This document shows, in pieces, positions 17,421-26,321 of a stretch of DNA of 36,654 nucleotides. A model generated the notes under the pieces. The model saw only the letters and a program-made list of their open reading frames with translations. It did no database searches and had not been told where the DNA came from. This DNA is from Flavobacteriaceae bacterium (GTDB taxonomy: Bacteria > Bacteroidota > Bacteroidia > Flavobacteriales > Flavobacteriaceae). The position numbers and the translations under genes were made by a program. The DNA is taken from the NCBI GenBank assembly GCA_028825365.1, contig JAPKAF010000011.1:1-36654 (forward strand), in the 5' to 3' direction. Position 1 is the first letter of the stretch. The number at the start of each line of letters is the position of its first letter.

Positions 17421-18176
17421 TTGATAACTTTAGACACAAATAAAAAAATATATTTTGCTTCTGACAATCACCTAGGTAACCCAGATTTTCAGGCTAGTAT
17501 TGGAAGAGAAAAAAAGTTTGTTGCATGGCTCGATGAAATAAAAAGTGATGCAGGTGCTGTTTTTTTACTTGGTGACTTATTTGATTTTTGGTTTGAGTAC
17601 AAGTCTGTAATTCCTAAAGGGTTTGCGAGAACCTTTGGGAAACTAGCTGAAATATCAGACATGGGTATCCCAATTCATTTTTTTGTTGGTAACCATGACC
17701 TTTGGGTAAATGATTATTTTAAAAAGGAGCTAAATATAGAGGTACACCATAGCCCAAAAGAGTTTATTATAAATAATAAAAAGTTTTTTATTGGTCACGG
17801 GGACGGTTTAGGGCCTAAAGACAAATCTTTCAAGCTATTAAAAAAGATTTTTACGAATTCTTTTTATCAATTCTTGTTTAGGTGGATACATCCTGATTTA
17901 GGCATTCCTTTTGGACAATATATGTCTCAAAAAAACAAAGATAAATCACTAAAAAATGATTTAATTTTTAATGGTAATGATGAAGAGTGGCTCACAAAAT
18001 ATTGTAAACTAAAGCTAGAGACAAATCATTATGATTATTTTGTCTTTGGTCACAGGCATTTACCCCTAGACATTAAGCTTAGTGAAACCTCGACGTATTT
18101 TAACCTAGGTGACTGGATAAGTCACTTCACGTATTGTTCTTTTGACGGCAAAGAAATGAAATTGTCAAAATACTAG
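17421..18176 (+). CDS. lpxH: UDP-2,3-diacylglucosamine diphosphatase (LpxH-type metallophosphatase)
   Basis: 251 residues. Calcineurin-like phosphoesterase with all metal motifs: SDNHLG (D-x-H), GDLFDFWFEY, GNHDLW, GHGDGLGPKD and FGHRH. LpxH cleaves UDP-2,3-diacylglucosamine to lipid X in lipid A synthesis at the cytoplasmic face of the inner membrane, which fits a Gram-negative. FWFEY and GDG.GP are characteristic of the Bacteroidetes version. The start is TTG at 17421, 14 bases after queD; no ATG precedes the first motif. Its stop overlaps the convergent MFS gene by four bases. Confidence 0.9.
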   Translation: MITLDTNKKIYFASDNHLGNPDFQASIGREKKFVAWLDEIKSDAGAVFLLGDLFDFWFEYKSVIPKGFARTFGKLAEISDMGIPIHFFVGNHDLWVNDYFKKELNIEVHHSPKEFIINNKKFFIGHGDGLGPKDKSFKLLKKIFTNSFYQFLFRWIHPDLGIPFGQYMSQKNKDKSLKNDLIFNGNDEEWLTKYCKLKLETNHYDYFVFGHRHLPLDIKLSETSTYFNLGDWISHFTYCSFDGKEMKLSKY

Positions 18177-19456
18177 ATTCCTTTTTCATCCTCAGTAAGA
18201 TCAAGTTTTCTAAAACTTGGAGAGATAAGTGCTGTAGAAACTGCACTTAACAAAGTAATCGTTCCTCCAAAAACAACCGCAGTTACTGTTCCCATTAATT
18301 TAGCGGTTACTCCACTTTCAAAGGCTCCTAGCTCATTGGATGACCCAACAAAAATAGAATTTACAGATGCCACTCTTCCGCGAAGATGGTCTGGGGTTTT
18401 TAATTGTAAAATAGTCTGCCTAATAACCATTGAAATTCCATCTGTCAAGCCATAAAGAAAAAGAGACAAGACTGACACCCAAAATATGGAGGAAATCCCA
18501 AATGAAATTATGGATATTCCAAAGCCAAATATTGCGATTAATAATTTAGTTCCAGCATTTTTAGTTATCGGTATATATGCTGCAATAAACATAGTTATTA
18601 GCGAGCCAACTGCAGGTGTGGCTCTTAATACTCCGAAAACCTCTGAAGGCTCCATGCCTACAGGAATTTGAATAATTTCTGTAGCATAAATAGGTAGTAG
18701 TGCAATTGCTCCTCCAAATAATACCGCTACCATATCTAAAGTAATTGCCCCCAGAATTGCTTTAGAGTTATAGACAAATGAAACCCCTTCTTTTAAGCTT
18801 TTAAAAATATTTTCGCCAATTTTAGGATTTAAAATTGGCTTTCTTTTGATAAAAAACAGTGTGATTAAGGAAATTAAAACCCCTATTAATACAATACCCA
18901 TAGAGCTATTTACTCCGATCGAGTGTATAGAGAATCCTGCGAATGCTGGGCCTAAAACAACTCCCATTTGCCAAACAGAACTACTCCAGGTAGCTGCATT
19001 GGCGTAAGTGTTTTTCGGTACAATTAGTGCAACTAAAGAAAAAATAGTGGGGCCAAAAAAAGCTCTAATAAAGCCTCCAATAAAAACCAGCATATATATT
19101 AAGTAAAGAATAGTTTGACTTGAAAATAAAGATTCTGATTGTGGACTAGTTACTAAATAAAAACCAACACTAACAGTTAAAAATGCAATGATACAGTAGA
19201 TTAATAAATTCCTCTTTTCTTTTTGATCTACAATATGACCTGCAAAAAGAGCCATAGAAACGGCGGGGACAACTTCCATTAAACCAATTAGTCCTAATGA
19301 GAGTGGGTTTTTTGTAATTTCCCAAACCAACCATTCAACAATTATAAATTGCATTGACCAGGAAAAAACTAATATAAACCTAACAAATAAAAAAATGTTA
19401 AACTCTTTAAATCTAAGAGATGAATATGGGTCAGCTTTAATATTACTATCAATCAT
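18173..19456 (-). CDS. MFS transporter
   Basis: 427 residues and about twelve hydrophobic segments. The N-terminal half shows FLFVRFILVFSWSMQF and the loop 2-3 signature LIGLMEVVPAVSMALFAGHIVDQKEKR, typical of the MFS_3/enterobactin exporter-like group. A second-half LRGRVASVNSIFVGSSNELGAFESG is also typical of that group. It is an inner-membrane exporter of unknown substrate. It starts within the recJ gene (8-base overlap) and converges on lpxH with a 4-base overlap, so there is no room for a terminator on either side. Confidence 0.88.
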   Translation of the reverse strand: MIDSNIKADPYSSLRFKEFNIFLFVRFILVFSWSMQFIIVEWLVWEITKNPLSLGLIGLMEVVPAVSMALFAGHIVDQKEKRNLLIYCIIAFLTVSVGFYLVTSPQSESLFSSQTILYLIYMLVFIGGFIRAFFGPTIFSLVALIVPKNTYANAATWSSSVWQMGVVLGPAFAGFSIHSIGVNSSMGIVLIGVLISLITLFFIKRKPILNPKIGENIFKSLKEGVSFVYNSKAILGAITLDMVAVLFGGAIALLPIYATEIIQIPVGMEPSEVFGVLRATPAVGSLITMFIAAYIPITKNAGTKLLIAIFGFGISIISFGISSIFWVSVLSLFLYGLTDGISMVIRQTILQLKTPDHLRGRVASVNSIFVGSSNELGAFESGVTAKLMGTVTAVVFGGTITLLSAVSTALISPSFRKLDLTEDEKGI

Positions 19457-21149
19457 TGTTTTTTATGTCTAATACTTTTAATTGGGTAGACTTTACGCCA
19501 TTCCAGTTGTTTTCGTCAATATTAAATACTGCTTTAAATTCAGCTTTATTTTTTATTAAAGGTAATTTATCTCCTAGGCCAAATCCAATAGATTTAAATA
19601 CAGTAGAATTCTTTTGCAATAAAGATAGCTTTAAATGTTTGTCTTCTTCTCCGACTGTTTTACCGTAGCCGCTATCGGTTAAGTTTTCAGAGCAAAAAAC
19701 TGGTTGTTTATTCGCTGGCCCAAATGGAGCAAACTGTTTTAATATTCTATAAAACTTTGGTGTTATTTCTACTAATTCAATTTTTTCGTCTACCAATATA
19801 ACTGGGCTCAATGATTTTTTATCAATGTTTTTTTCTACATACTCTTCAAAACATTTCTTAAAAGCTAAATAATCTTCTGGTTTTAAAGTTAGGCCAGCAG
19901 CATATTTGTGTCCTCCAAATTGAATTAAGTGAACTTTGCATGCTTCTATAGCATTATACACGTCAAACCCTTTAACGGACCTAGCAGATGCTGCAAGCAC
20001 ATCGTTACTCTTTGTGAAAACTAATGTAGGTTTATAGTATTTTTCTATTAGCCTAGAAGCTACAATTCCAATTACGCCTTTATGCCAATCCTCTTGAAAA
20101 ACGACTGTACTAAAGTTGTTTTGTTCTTTATTATCGACTATTTGTTTTAACGCCTGAGCAGTGATAATCTTGTCCAAGCCTCTTCTTTCTAGATTAAATT
20201 CATCAATTTCTTTTGAAAAAGATATAGCATTATCAAAACTTTCTTCCATTAATAACTCAACAGCATTGTTTCCGTGTTTTATCCTACCTGCTGAGTTAAT
20301 TCTAGGAGCAATAAAAAATGAAACCTCGCTCAAGGTTATTTCTGGCTTATTAATTCCTCTAATTATTGCCTTAAGACCTGTGGTAGGAGAACTGTTTATA
20401 ACCTTTAATCCAAAATGGCATAAAGTTCGATTCTCGCCTACTAACGGGACTAAGTCAGCGCCAATTGCAACAGATACTAAATCTAAATAGCTTTCAACAT
20501 TTGAATCCCAATGCTCTTGTGAAATACTTAGTGCTTGAATTAGCTTAAATCCTATTCCGCATCCGCATAAAAACTTAAATGGATAGTTGCAATCTTTTCT
20601 CAAGGGGTTTAGTACTGCTATGGCCAAAGGGATTGTTTTTCCTGGTTTGTGGTGATCACAAATGATATAATCAATATTTTTTTTATTAGCGTAACTCACT
20701 TTATCCACAGCTTTAATTCCACAATCCAATGCTATAATTAAAGTAAAATCATTGTCTGAGGCGTAGTCAATTGACTTAAATGATATTCCATAACCCTCAT
20801 CATATCTATCCGGAATATATGTCCCAATTTGATTATTTGTATTAGATCTTAAAAATTTACAAACTAAAGCAACTGAAGATGTTCCGTCCACATCATAGTC
20901 TCCGTAAACTAATATATTTTCATTGTTTTTAATAGCTTCCAAAACCCTGTCCACAGCTTTATCCATGTCTTTCATTAGATATGGATCATGTAAATCTTTT
21001 AAAGAAGGTCTGAAGAATTTTTTAGCTTGCTCAAATGTTTTTATTTTCCTTGAAACTAGCAAAGAAGCTACTGTGTTAGAAACATTTAACTGCTTAGAAA
21101 GAGATAGAGTTTCTTTGGATGTATCAATATTGTTAACCTCCCAATTCAT
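19449..21149 (-). CDS. recJ: Single-stranded-DNA-specific exonuclease RecJ
   Basis: 566 residues, normal RecJ size. DHH phosphoesterase motifs are intact: YGDYDVDGTSSVAL near residue 82, IALDCGIKA, IICDHHKPG (DHH), and NPLRKDCNYPF; the DHHA1 region has FGGHKYAAGLTL. It degrades ssDNA 5' to 3' in recombinational repair, base-excision and mismatch repair. It shares one base with the upstream OsmC gene stop (TAATG) and overlaps the downstream MFS start, so it is the centre of a compact rsmI-OsmC-recJ-MFS operon. Confidence 0.96.
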   Translation of the reverse strand: MNWEVNNIDTSKETLSLSKQLNVSNTVASLLVSRKIKTFEQAKKFFRPSLKDLHDPYLMKDMDKAVDRVLEAIKNNENILVYGDYDVDGTSSVALVCKFLRSNTNNQIGTYIPDRYDEGYGISFKSIDYASDNDFTLIIALDCGIKAVDKVSYANKKNIDYIICDHHKPGKTIPLAIAVLNPLRKDCNYPFKFLCGCGIGFKLIQALSISQEHWDSNVESYLDLVSVAIGADLVPLVGENRTLCHFGLKVINSSPTTGLKAIIRGINKPEITLSEVSFFIAPRINSAGRIKHGNNAVELLMEESFDNAISFSKEIDEFNLERRGLDKIITAQALKQIVDNKEQNNFSTVVFQEDWHKGVIGIVASRLIEKYYKPTLVFTKSNDVLAASARSVKGFDVYNAIEACKVHLIQFGGHKYAAGLTLKPEDYLAFKKCFEEYVEKNIDKKSLSPVILVDEKIELVEITPKFYRILKQFAPFGPANKQPVFCSENLTDSGYGKTVGEEDKHLKLSLLQKNSTVFKSIGFGLGDKLPLIKNKAEFKAVFNIDENNWNGVKSTQLKVLDIKNND

Positions 21150-21568
21150 TATTTTAAATTGTGGAAGTGATTAGATGTATTAACCTCAGAAAATTTCCTA
21201 AACATTTCCATAACACCACAATATTTAGTTACAGATAGTTCCACAGCTCTATTAATTTTTTCTTCATCTAGATTAGGTCCATAAAAATGGTATTCTAAAT
21301 TAACCTGTTTATAATACCTTGGGTGTTCGTCTGTTAATTCGGCAGAAGTATTCATTTTAAAATCTGTTAATGTAACCTTCATCTTGTCAAGTATTGAAAT
21401 AACATCTAATCCAGAGCACCCTGCAAGGGAAGATAGCATTAAGACCTTTGGGCCAGAAATATTATCTTCTTCATTCCCTCCAGATCCAAGTGTTAATTTA
21501 GAGTTATTTGGATTTAAAGATTCAAATATTAAATCTCCCTTCCATGATGTTGTTATTTTATCAGCCAT
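21149..21568 (-). CDS. OsmC family peroxiredoxin-like protein
   Basis: 139 residues, OsmC/YhfA-type fold. The two redox cysteines are in LAGCSGLDV (about residue 61) and TKYCGVMEMF (about residue 116), the expected spacing for an organic-hydroperoxide reductase-like protein. Cytoplasmic, no signal. The YhfA-like subgroup has unclear physiology, so a hydroperoxide-reducing role is likely but not certain. It lies four bases after rsmI and touches recJ, so it belongs to the same transcript. Confidence 0.88.
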   Translation of the reverse strand: MADKITTSWKGDLIFESLNPNNSKLTLGSGGNEEDNISGPKVLMLSSLAGCSGLDVISILDKMKVTLTDFKMNTSAELTDEHPRYYKQVNLEYHFYGPNLDEEKINRAVELSVTKYCGVMEMFRKFSEVNTSNHFHNLK

Positions 21569-21572
21569 AGTT

Positions 21573-22244
21573 TTATTTGTGTCTTTGAATTATTATTACT
21601 ATTTCCCCTTTGGGTTTATTTATATTAAAATGAGCTTCAAGATCTTTAGAAGTCCCTCTTAAAGTTTCTTCATATAATTTAGAGATTTCTCTAGAAATAG
21701 ACAGCTGAGTTTCTTCACCCAAATAAAGTGAAATATCCTTTAGTGTTTTTAATAATTTATGAGGAGATTCATATAATATAATTGTTCTTTTTTCATCAAT
21801 TAAAAATTTAAACCTAGTTTGTCTGCCTTTTTTAACAGGCAAAAACCCTTCAAAAACAAACTTGTCATTAGGAAAACCTGAGTTTACCAGTGCAGGGATT
21901 AAAGCCGTTGGCCCAGGAAGACAATCAATTTCTATTTCATTCTCTACACATTCTCTTACCAAAAGAAAGCCTGGATCAGAAATTGCAGGGGTGCCTGCAT
22001 CACTGATTAAAGCAATACTAACTCCTGATTTTAACTTCTCTATAATACTTTCTAGTACCCTATGTTCGTTGTGCATATGATATGAAATCATAGGGGTTTT
22101 TATTTCGTAATGGTTTAGCAATTTAATTGATGTTCTAGTGTCTTCCGCAAGTATTAAATCAACATGGTTGAGTGTTTCAACTGCTCTAAATGTAATGTCT
22201 TTTAAGTTGCCTATAGGAGTTGGAACAATATATAGTTTATTCAT
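21573..22244 (-). CDS. rsmI: 16S rRNA (cytidine-1402-2'-O)-methyltransferase RsmI
   Basis: 223 residues of the tetrapyrrole methylase-like superfamily. YIVPTPIGNLKDITFRAVETL opens the protein, followed by AEDTRTSIKLLNHY, SDAGTPAISDPGFLLV (SAM-binding) and CLPGPTALIPALVNSG. These are specific to RsmI, which methylates the ribose of C1402 in the ribosomal decoding centre. It heads the minus-strand operon and is divergent from tdk across a 116-base AT-rich gap. Confidence 0.96.
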   Translation of the reverse strand: MNKLYIVPTPIGNLKDITFRAVETLNHVDLILAEDTRTSIKLLNHYEIKTPMISYHMHNEHRVLESIIEKLKSGVSIALISDAGTPAISDPGFLLVRECVENEIEIDCLPGPTALIPALVNSGFPNDKFVFEGFLPVKKGRQTRFKFLIDEKRTIILYESPHKLLKTLKDISLYLGEETQLSISREISKLYEETLRGTSKDLEAHFNINKPKGEIVIIIQRHK

Positions 22245-22360
22245 GCTTTATATTTATTTAAAACTTTTTAAGATATTATTAAATTGATGAGTGATTTTTG
22301 ATAAATTTACTTTCTCAACTGTTTTTAAAAAAATACCTTAACTAATAATAAAATTACAAA

Positions 22361-22996
22361 ATGTTTCTCGAAAATACTTTGAAATATAATAAACAATTTG
22401 GCTGGATCGAAGTAATCTGCGGCTCAATGTTTTCTGGTAAAACTGAAGAACTCATTAGAAGATTAAAAAGAGCAAAGTACGCTAACCTTAAAGTAGAAAT
22501 TTTCAAGCCGACGGTTGATGTGAGATATGAAAGTGACATGGTTGTGTCCCACGACGAAAATGAAATAAGGTGCACTCCGGTTCCTGCAGCTGCCAACATT
22601 CCAATTTTAGCAGATGACTGTGATGTGATAGGAATAGACGAAGCTCAGTTTTTTGATAATGAAATCGTTAATGTTTGTAATTTTTTAGCAAATAAAGGGA
22701 TTCGGGTAATTGTAGCGGGGCTTGATATGGATTACAAAGGAAATCCATTTGGTCCAATGCCAAACTTAATGGCTACAGCAGAATTTGTAACCAAAGTTCA
22801 CGCAATTTGTACTAGGACAGGAGGCTTGGCTCAATACAGCTATAGAAAAGCGGAGGACGACAACTTGGTATTATTGGGAGAAACAAACGAATATGAACCC
22901 CTAAGTAGGCAAGCGTATTTCAAAGTACACCAAACTAAGTTGAATGAAATAACGGTTAACGATCCTGAACAAATCATAAGTAATAATGATGTCTAA
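22361..22996 (+). CDS. tdk: Thymidine kinase (type II), without the usual zinc-ribbon cysteines
   Basis: 211 residues. Phosphorylates thymidine to dTMP for salvage. The P-loop is GSMFSGKT (residues 21-28). Other family parts are the lid/base region FKPTVDVRY, the DEAQFF motif (IDEAQFFD), and GLDMDYKGNPFGPMPNLMA. The segment that normally carries the C-x2-C...C-x2-H/C zinc site reads AICTRTGGLAQYS and YEPLSRQAY, so only one Cys remains. This looks like a lineage trait rather than damage, because the flanking sequence is intact. The 3' end overlaps alr by 11 bases. Confidence 0.95.
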   Translation: MFLENTLKYNKQFGWIEVICGSMFSGKTEELIRRLKRAKYANLKVEIFKPTVDVRYESDMVVSHDENEIRCTPVPAAANIPILADDCDVIGIDEAQFFDNEIVNVCNFLANKGIRVIVAGLDMDYKGNPFGPMPNLMATAEFVTKVHAICTRTGGLAQYSYRKAEDDNLVLLGETNEYEPLSRQAYFKVHQTKLNEITVNDPEQIISNNDV

Positions 22997-24095
22997 TAAT
23001 AAAGGTACTTTTATTGAAATTAATTTAAATTCCTTAGAAAGTAACTTTAATTACATTAAGTCAATAGTAGCTAAAAAAACAAAGGTTCTAGCTGTTATAA
23101 AGGCTTCTGCTTACGGAAGTGACCCTGTACAAATAGCTAAGTTTCTAGAAAATCTAAATGTAGATTATTTTGCGGTAGCATATGTGCCTGAAGCGGTAAG
23201 GCTTAGGTTGTCAGGGATTAAAAAGCCAATATTAGTTTTTCATCCCCAGGCGTGTAATTTAAACACTCTAATTCAACATAAATTAATACCTACATTATAT
23301 TCTTTTAAAATATTGGATTTATTTAAGCACGCTTTAATTAAAGAAAAGATTGAAAACTATCCGGTTCACTTAAAAATAAATACTGGGTTAAATAGAATTG
23401 GATTTAATTCAAAAGAAGTCCCTAAACTAATTGATTCAATTAATAATGACGGTCTTATTAAAATAGATGGCATATATTCTCACCTTGCTGCAAGTGAAGA
23501 CAAGCATGAGTTAGGGTTTAGTTTAAAACAAATTAATCTGTTTAAAAAATCTTTCACAAAAATAGTTGAAAACATCAAAAACAAACCTATAATACACGTT
23601 TGTAATACCTCTGGGGCTATTAGTTTTCCTGATGCACACTTTGATATGATTAGGTCTGGAATAGGTCTATATGGATTCTCTAACAAGCTAACTAAGCCAG
23701 GGAATCTTGTGCCTGTCATCAGCTTAAAATCTATAATTTCACAAATTAATGATATAAAAAAAGGAGATAGTGTGGGTTACAACCGAGGCTATATTTCGAA
23801 GGACAAACTAAGGGTTGCCACAATACCCTTAGGGCATGCAGATGGCATTTCTAGAATTTACGGAAACGGAAAAGGTTTTGTTTATATAAATAATAAAAAA
23901 GCAAATATTATTGGAAATGTATGTATGGATATGTTGATGGTTAACGTTTCTAATATTGACTGTAAAGAAGGTGATGAGGTTATTGTTTTTAACGAAAAAT
24001 ACACCGCAGAACAATTAGCGGAATCTGCAGGCACTATTTCTTACGAGCTACTAACAGCTTTGTCCCAAAGAATTAAAAGAAAATTTCTAGATTAA
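22986..24095 (+). CDS. alr: Alanine racemase
   Basis: 369 residues, PLP-dependent fold-III enzyme making D-Ala for peptidoglycan. The PLP lysine is Lys39 in VIKASAYG (the more usual form is VKADAYG). The second catalytic base, Tyr265, is in VGYNRGY. CMDMLMVNVS and ISYELLTALSQRIKR complete the C-terminal domain. Two ATGs are adjacent at 22986 and 22989; both lie inside the end of tdk, so translation is probably coupled. It is not fused to MurF as in some Bacteroidetes. Confidence 0.95.
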   Translation: MMSNNKGTFIEINLNSLESNFNYIKSIVAKKTKVLAVIKASAYGSDPVQIAKFLENLNVDYFAVAYVPEAVRLRLSGIKKPILVFHPQACNLNTLIQHKLIPTLYSFKILDLFKHALIKEKIENYPVHLKINTGLNRIGFNSKEVPKLIDSINNDGLIKIDGIYSHLAASEDKHELGFSLKQINLFKKSFTKIVENIKNKPIIHVCNTSGAISFPDAHFDMIRSGIGLYGFSNKLTKPGNLVPVISLKSIISQINDIKKGDSVGYNRGYISKDKLRVATIPLGHADGISRIYGNGKGFVYINNKKANIIGNVCMDMLMVNVSNIDCKEGDEVIVFNEKYTAEQLAESAGTISYELLTALSQRIKRKFLD

Positions 24096-24108
24096 GTATT
24101 TGAATTCT

Positions 24109-24116
24109 TACTTTTG
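24109..24116 (+). promoter_or_regulatory. -7 element (TACTTTTG) upstream of asd
   Basis: Exact TAnnTTTG match in the 50-base gap between alr and asd, ending 29 bases before the asd ATG. No clear -33 box. Confidence 0.4.
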
Positions 24117-24145
24117 AAACTTCTTAAGTATTCAAAATTTATTAA

Positions 24146-25135
24146 ATGAGAATAGCAGTAATTGGTGCGACGGGTCTGGTTGGTTCAGTTCTTTTATCTA
24201 TAATGGAGGAAAGAAATTTTCCAGTATCCAAATTAATCCTAGTGGCTTCAAAAAAAAGTGTAGGAAAAAAAATATTTTTCAAATCAGAGGAACACTTAGT
24301 TGTATCAATGGAAAGTGCTATAAATTTAAAACCCCAAATCACACTTTTTTCAGCAGGTAGCGAAACTTCTTTAATGTGGGCGCCAAAGTTCGCATCAATT
24401 GGTAGTGTAGTAATTGACAACTCTTCAGCTTGGAGAATGGACCCATCTAAAAAATTAATTGTGCCAGAAATTAATGCTAATTCATTAACAAAAAAAGATA
24501 AAATAATTTCTAGTCCGAATTGCTCTACAATACAATTAGTTATGGCGCTAAATCCTTTACATACTAAGTATGGCATTAAAAGATTGGTTGTTTCAACTTA
24601 TCAATCTATTACTGGTACAGGGGTTAAAGCAATCAAACAACTAGAAAATGAAATAAATGAAGTTGAAGGTGAAATGGCTTACCCTCATAAAATACACAAA
24701 AATGCTATACCTCAATGCGATGATTTTCTAAGCAATGGTTATACAAAAGAGGAAATGAAGCTGGTTAATGAAACTAAAAAAATATTGAACGACTACTCTA
24801 TATCTATAACTTCTACCGCAGTCAGAATTCCTGTGCTAGGAGGCCATAGTGAGTCTGTAAATATAGAGTTTAACGAAAATTATGAGTTATCTGAACTAAT
24901 AAAGTTGCTTTCAAACACAAAAGGGGTAAAGGTTTCAGATGATATTAAGAAAAACCACTACCCGATGCCTTTATCTTCAGTCGGGTTAGATGATGTTTTT
25001 GTGGGGCGAATTAGAAGAGATGAATCTAGAATAAATTCATTAAATATGTGGATAGTAAGTGACAATCTTCGTAAAGGGGCTGCTCTAAATACAGTGCAAA
25101 TAGCAGAGCATCTTATTGAAAATACAATTAAATAA
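24146..25135 (+). CDS. asd: Aspartate-semialdehyde dehydrogenase
   Basis: 329 residues. Reduces aspartyl phosphate to aspartate semialdehyde with NADPH, the branch point to lysine/diaminopimelate, threonine and methionine. The Rossmann motif is VIGATGLVGSVLL. The catalytic Cys126 is in SSPNCSTIQ and the base His234 in GGHSESVN. It stands next to alr, so both contribute to peptidoglycan precursors. It converges on the DAO-family gene across a 41-base gap in which I see no good terminator. Confidence 0.96.
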   Translation: MRIAVIGATGLVGSVLLSIMEERNFPVSKLILVASKKSVGKKIFFKSEEHLVVSMESAINLKPQITLFSAGSETSLMWAPKFASIGSVVIDNSSAWRMDPSKKLIVPEINANSLTKKDKIISSPNCSTIQLVMALNPLHTKYGIKRLVVSTYQSITGTGVKAIKQLENEINEVEGEMAYPHKIHKNAIPQCDDFLSNGYTKEEMKLVNETKKILNDYSISITSTAVRIPVLGGHSESVNIEFNENYELSELIKLLSNTKGVKVSDDIKKNHYPMPLSSVGLDDVFVGRIRRDESRINSLNMWIVSDNLRKGAALNTVQIAEHLIENTIK

Positions 25136-25176
25136 AGGCAGAATATAAAACTCAAAAAAAATTATTAAGGGGTCGT

Positions 25177-26289
25177 TTAAAGTAGCTCTGCTAGTTCAAT
25201 TCCGACGTTTGTACCAATTGCAATGCCCATTCCCCCAAGCCTTACCCCGCAATAAACATTGTTCGATAGTTGTTTTGAAATGGCTGTTTTTTTCTTTCCA
25301 ACACCCATAATACCACTCCACCTTTGTTCAATTTCAAAGTGAGTTTCCGGTAAAATAACCTCTTTTAAAAGTCTTTCTAGTTTAGACTGTATCACTTTTG
25401 TTAACCCAAACTCTGTTGTGTTTTCAGACTGAAAATCTAAGTTCCTGCCTCCTCCTAACAAAATCCTATTATCAATGTTTCTAAAATAATAGTAGCCTTC
25501 ATCTAGGTGAAAAGTTCCAGCAATGTTAAGATTCTTAATGGGCTTGGTAATAAGAACTTGTGCGCGAGCAGGAACAACATTTTCCTGAATTATCGAATTA
25601 GAAAATCCATTTGTTGCAATAAATAACTTTCTACACTTAATAGTGAATTGATTTGTTTTAAGTAAAACAGATGATTTGAGATCTTCAAACCCCTCTAAAG
25701 AAACATTATTAATAATTCTAATTCCACAGCTATGTGCTTTTTTTAATAAAGAATCCATCATCTCGCCAGTATCTATTTGACCTTCGTATTTATTAAAAAT
25801 TAACTTATTTAAAGTGTTATTAAATTTAAACTTATTTTCAACTACATGAAAAACCTCCCCATCAAATAGTGGCCTAATAAGATTATTTACTCGATCTAGA
25901 TTATCGATAGATAAATTGAGTTTTTCTTCTTCATTATGAAGAAAAATTTCGTTTCCTCCAAGCTGTTGATATTTAATCTCCTTGTCCCCTAGAAGCTCTC
26001 TTAGCTTGTTTAGCCCAGACACTCTTTTCTTGATTAATTCAAAAACCTCTTGATCAGAGTGTGATTGTAAATCACTTATAATTTCAGTAAGACTTCCAAA
26101 ACAAGCAAAACCCGCATTTCTTGTACTTGCCCCATAAGGTAGTAGTCCTTTTTCCAGTATTACAATTTTTGAAGCTGGGTGTTTTAATCTTAATTGTAAA
26201 GCACAGCTTAACCCCACTATTCCACTTCCTACGATAACAAAATCTATATTAGAAAGCCAGGTTTTATTTTCCCAATAAGAAAATTTCAT
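25177..26289 (-). CDS. FAD-dependent oxidoreductase, DAO family
   Basis: 370 residues. The N-terminal dinucleotide fold is VIVGSGIVGLSCAL with ILEKG as the ribose-binding acid, followed by GASTRNAGFACFGS, a common flavin-contacting segment of DAO/DadA/ordL-type oxidases. The C-terminal GVRLGGMGIAIGTNVG closes the FAD site. No signal peptide. It probably oxidises an amine or amino acid; the substrate is unknown. It follows accC by 32 bases on the same strand, but no functional link to fatty acid synthesis is evident. Confidence 0.83.
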   Translation of the reverse strand: MKFSYWENKTWLSNIDFVIVGSGIVGLSCALQLRLKHPASKIVILEKGLLPYGASTRNAGFACFGSLTEIISDLQSHSDQEVFELIKKRVSGLNKLRELLGDKEIKYQQLGGNEIFLHNEEEKLNLSIDNLDRVNNLIRPLFDGEVFHVVENKFKFNNTLNKLIFNKYEGQIDTGEMMDSLLKKAHSCGIRIINNVSLEGFEDLKSSVLLKTNQFTIKCRKLFIATNGFSNSIIQENVVPARAQVLITKPIKNLNIAGTFHLDEGYYYFRNIDNRILLGGGRNLDFQSENTTEFGLTKVIQSKLERLLKEVILPETHFEIEQRWSGIMGVGKKKTAISKQLSNNVYCGVRLGGMGIAIGTNVGIELAELL

Positions 26290-26321
26290 ATGTGCTTTAA
26301 GTTAAGTGTTCTTCAATCTGG

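Noticed and set aside
24142-24576. 144-residue minus-strand ORF over asd
   Set aside because: It lies opposite the conserved NAD-binding and catalytic parts of asd; a shadow frame.
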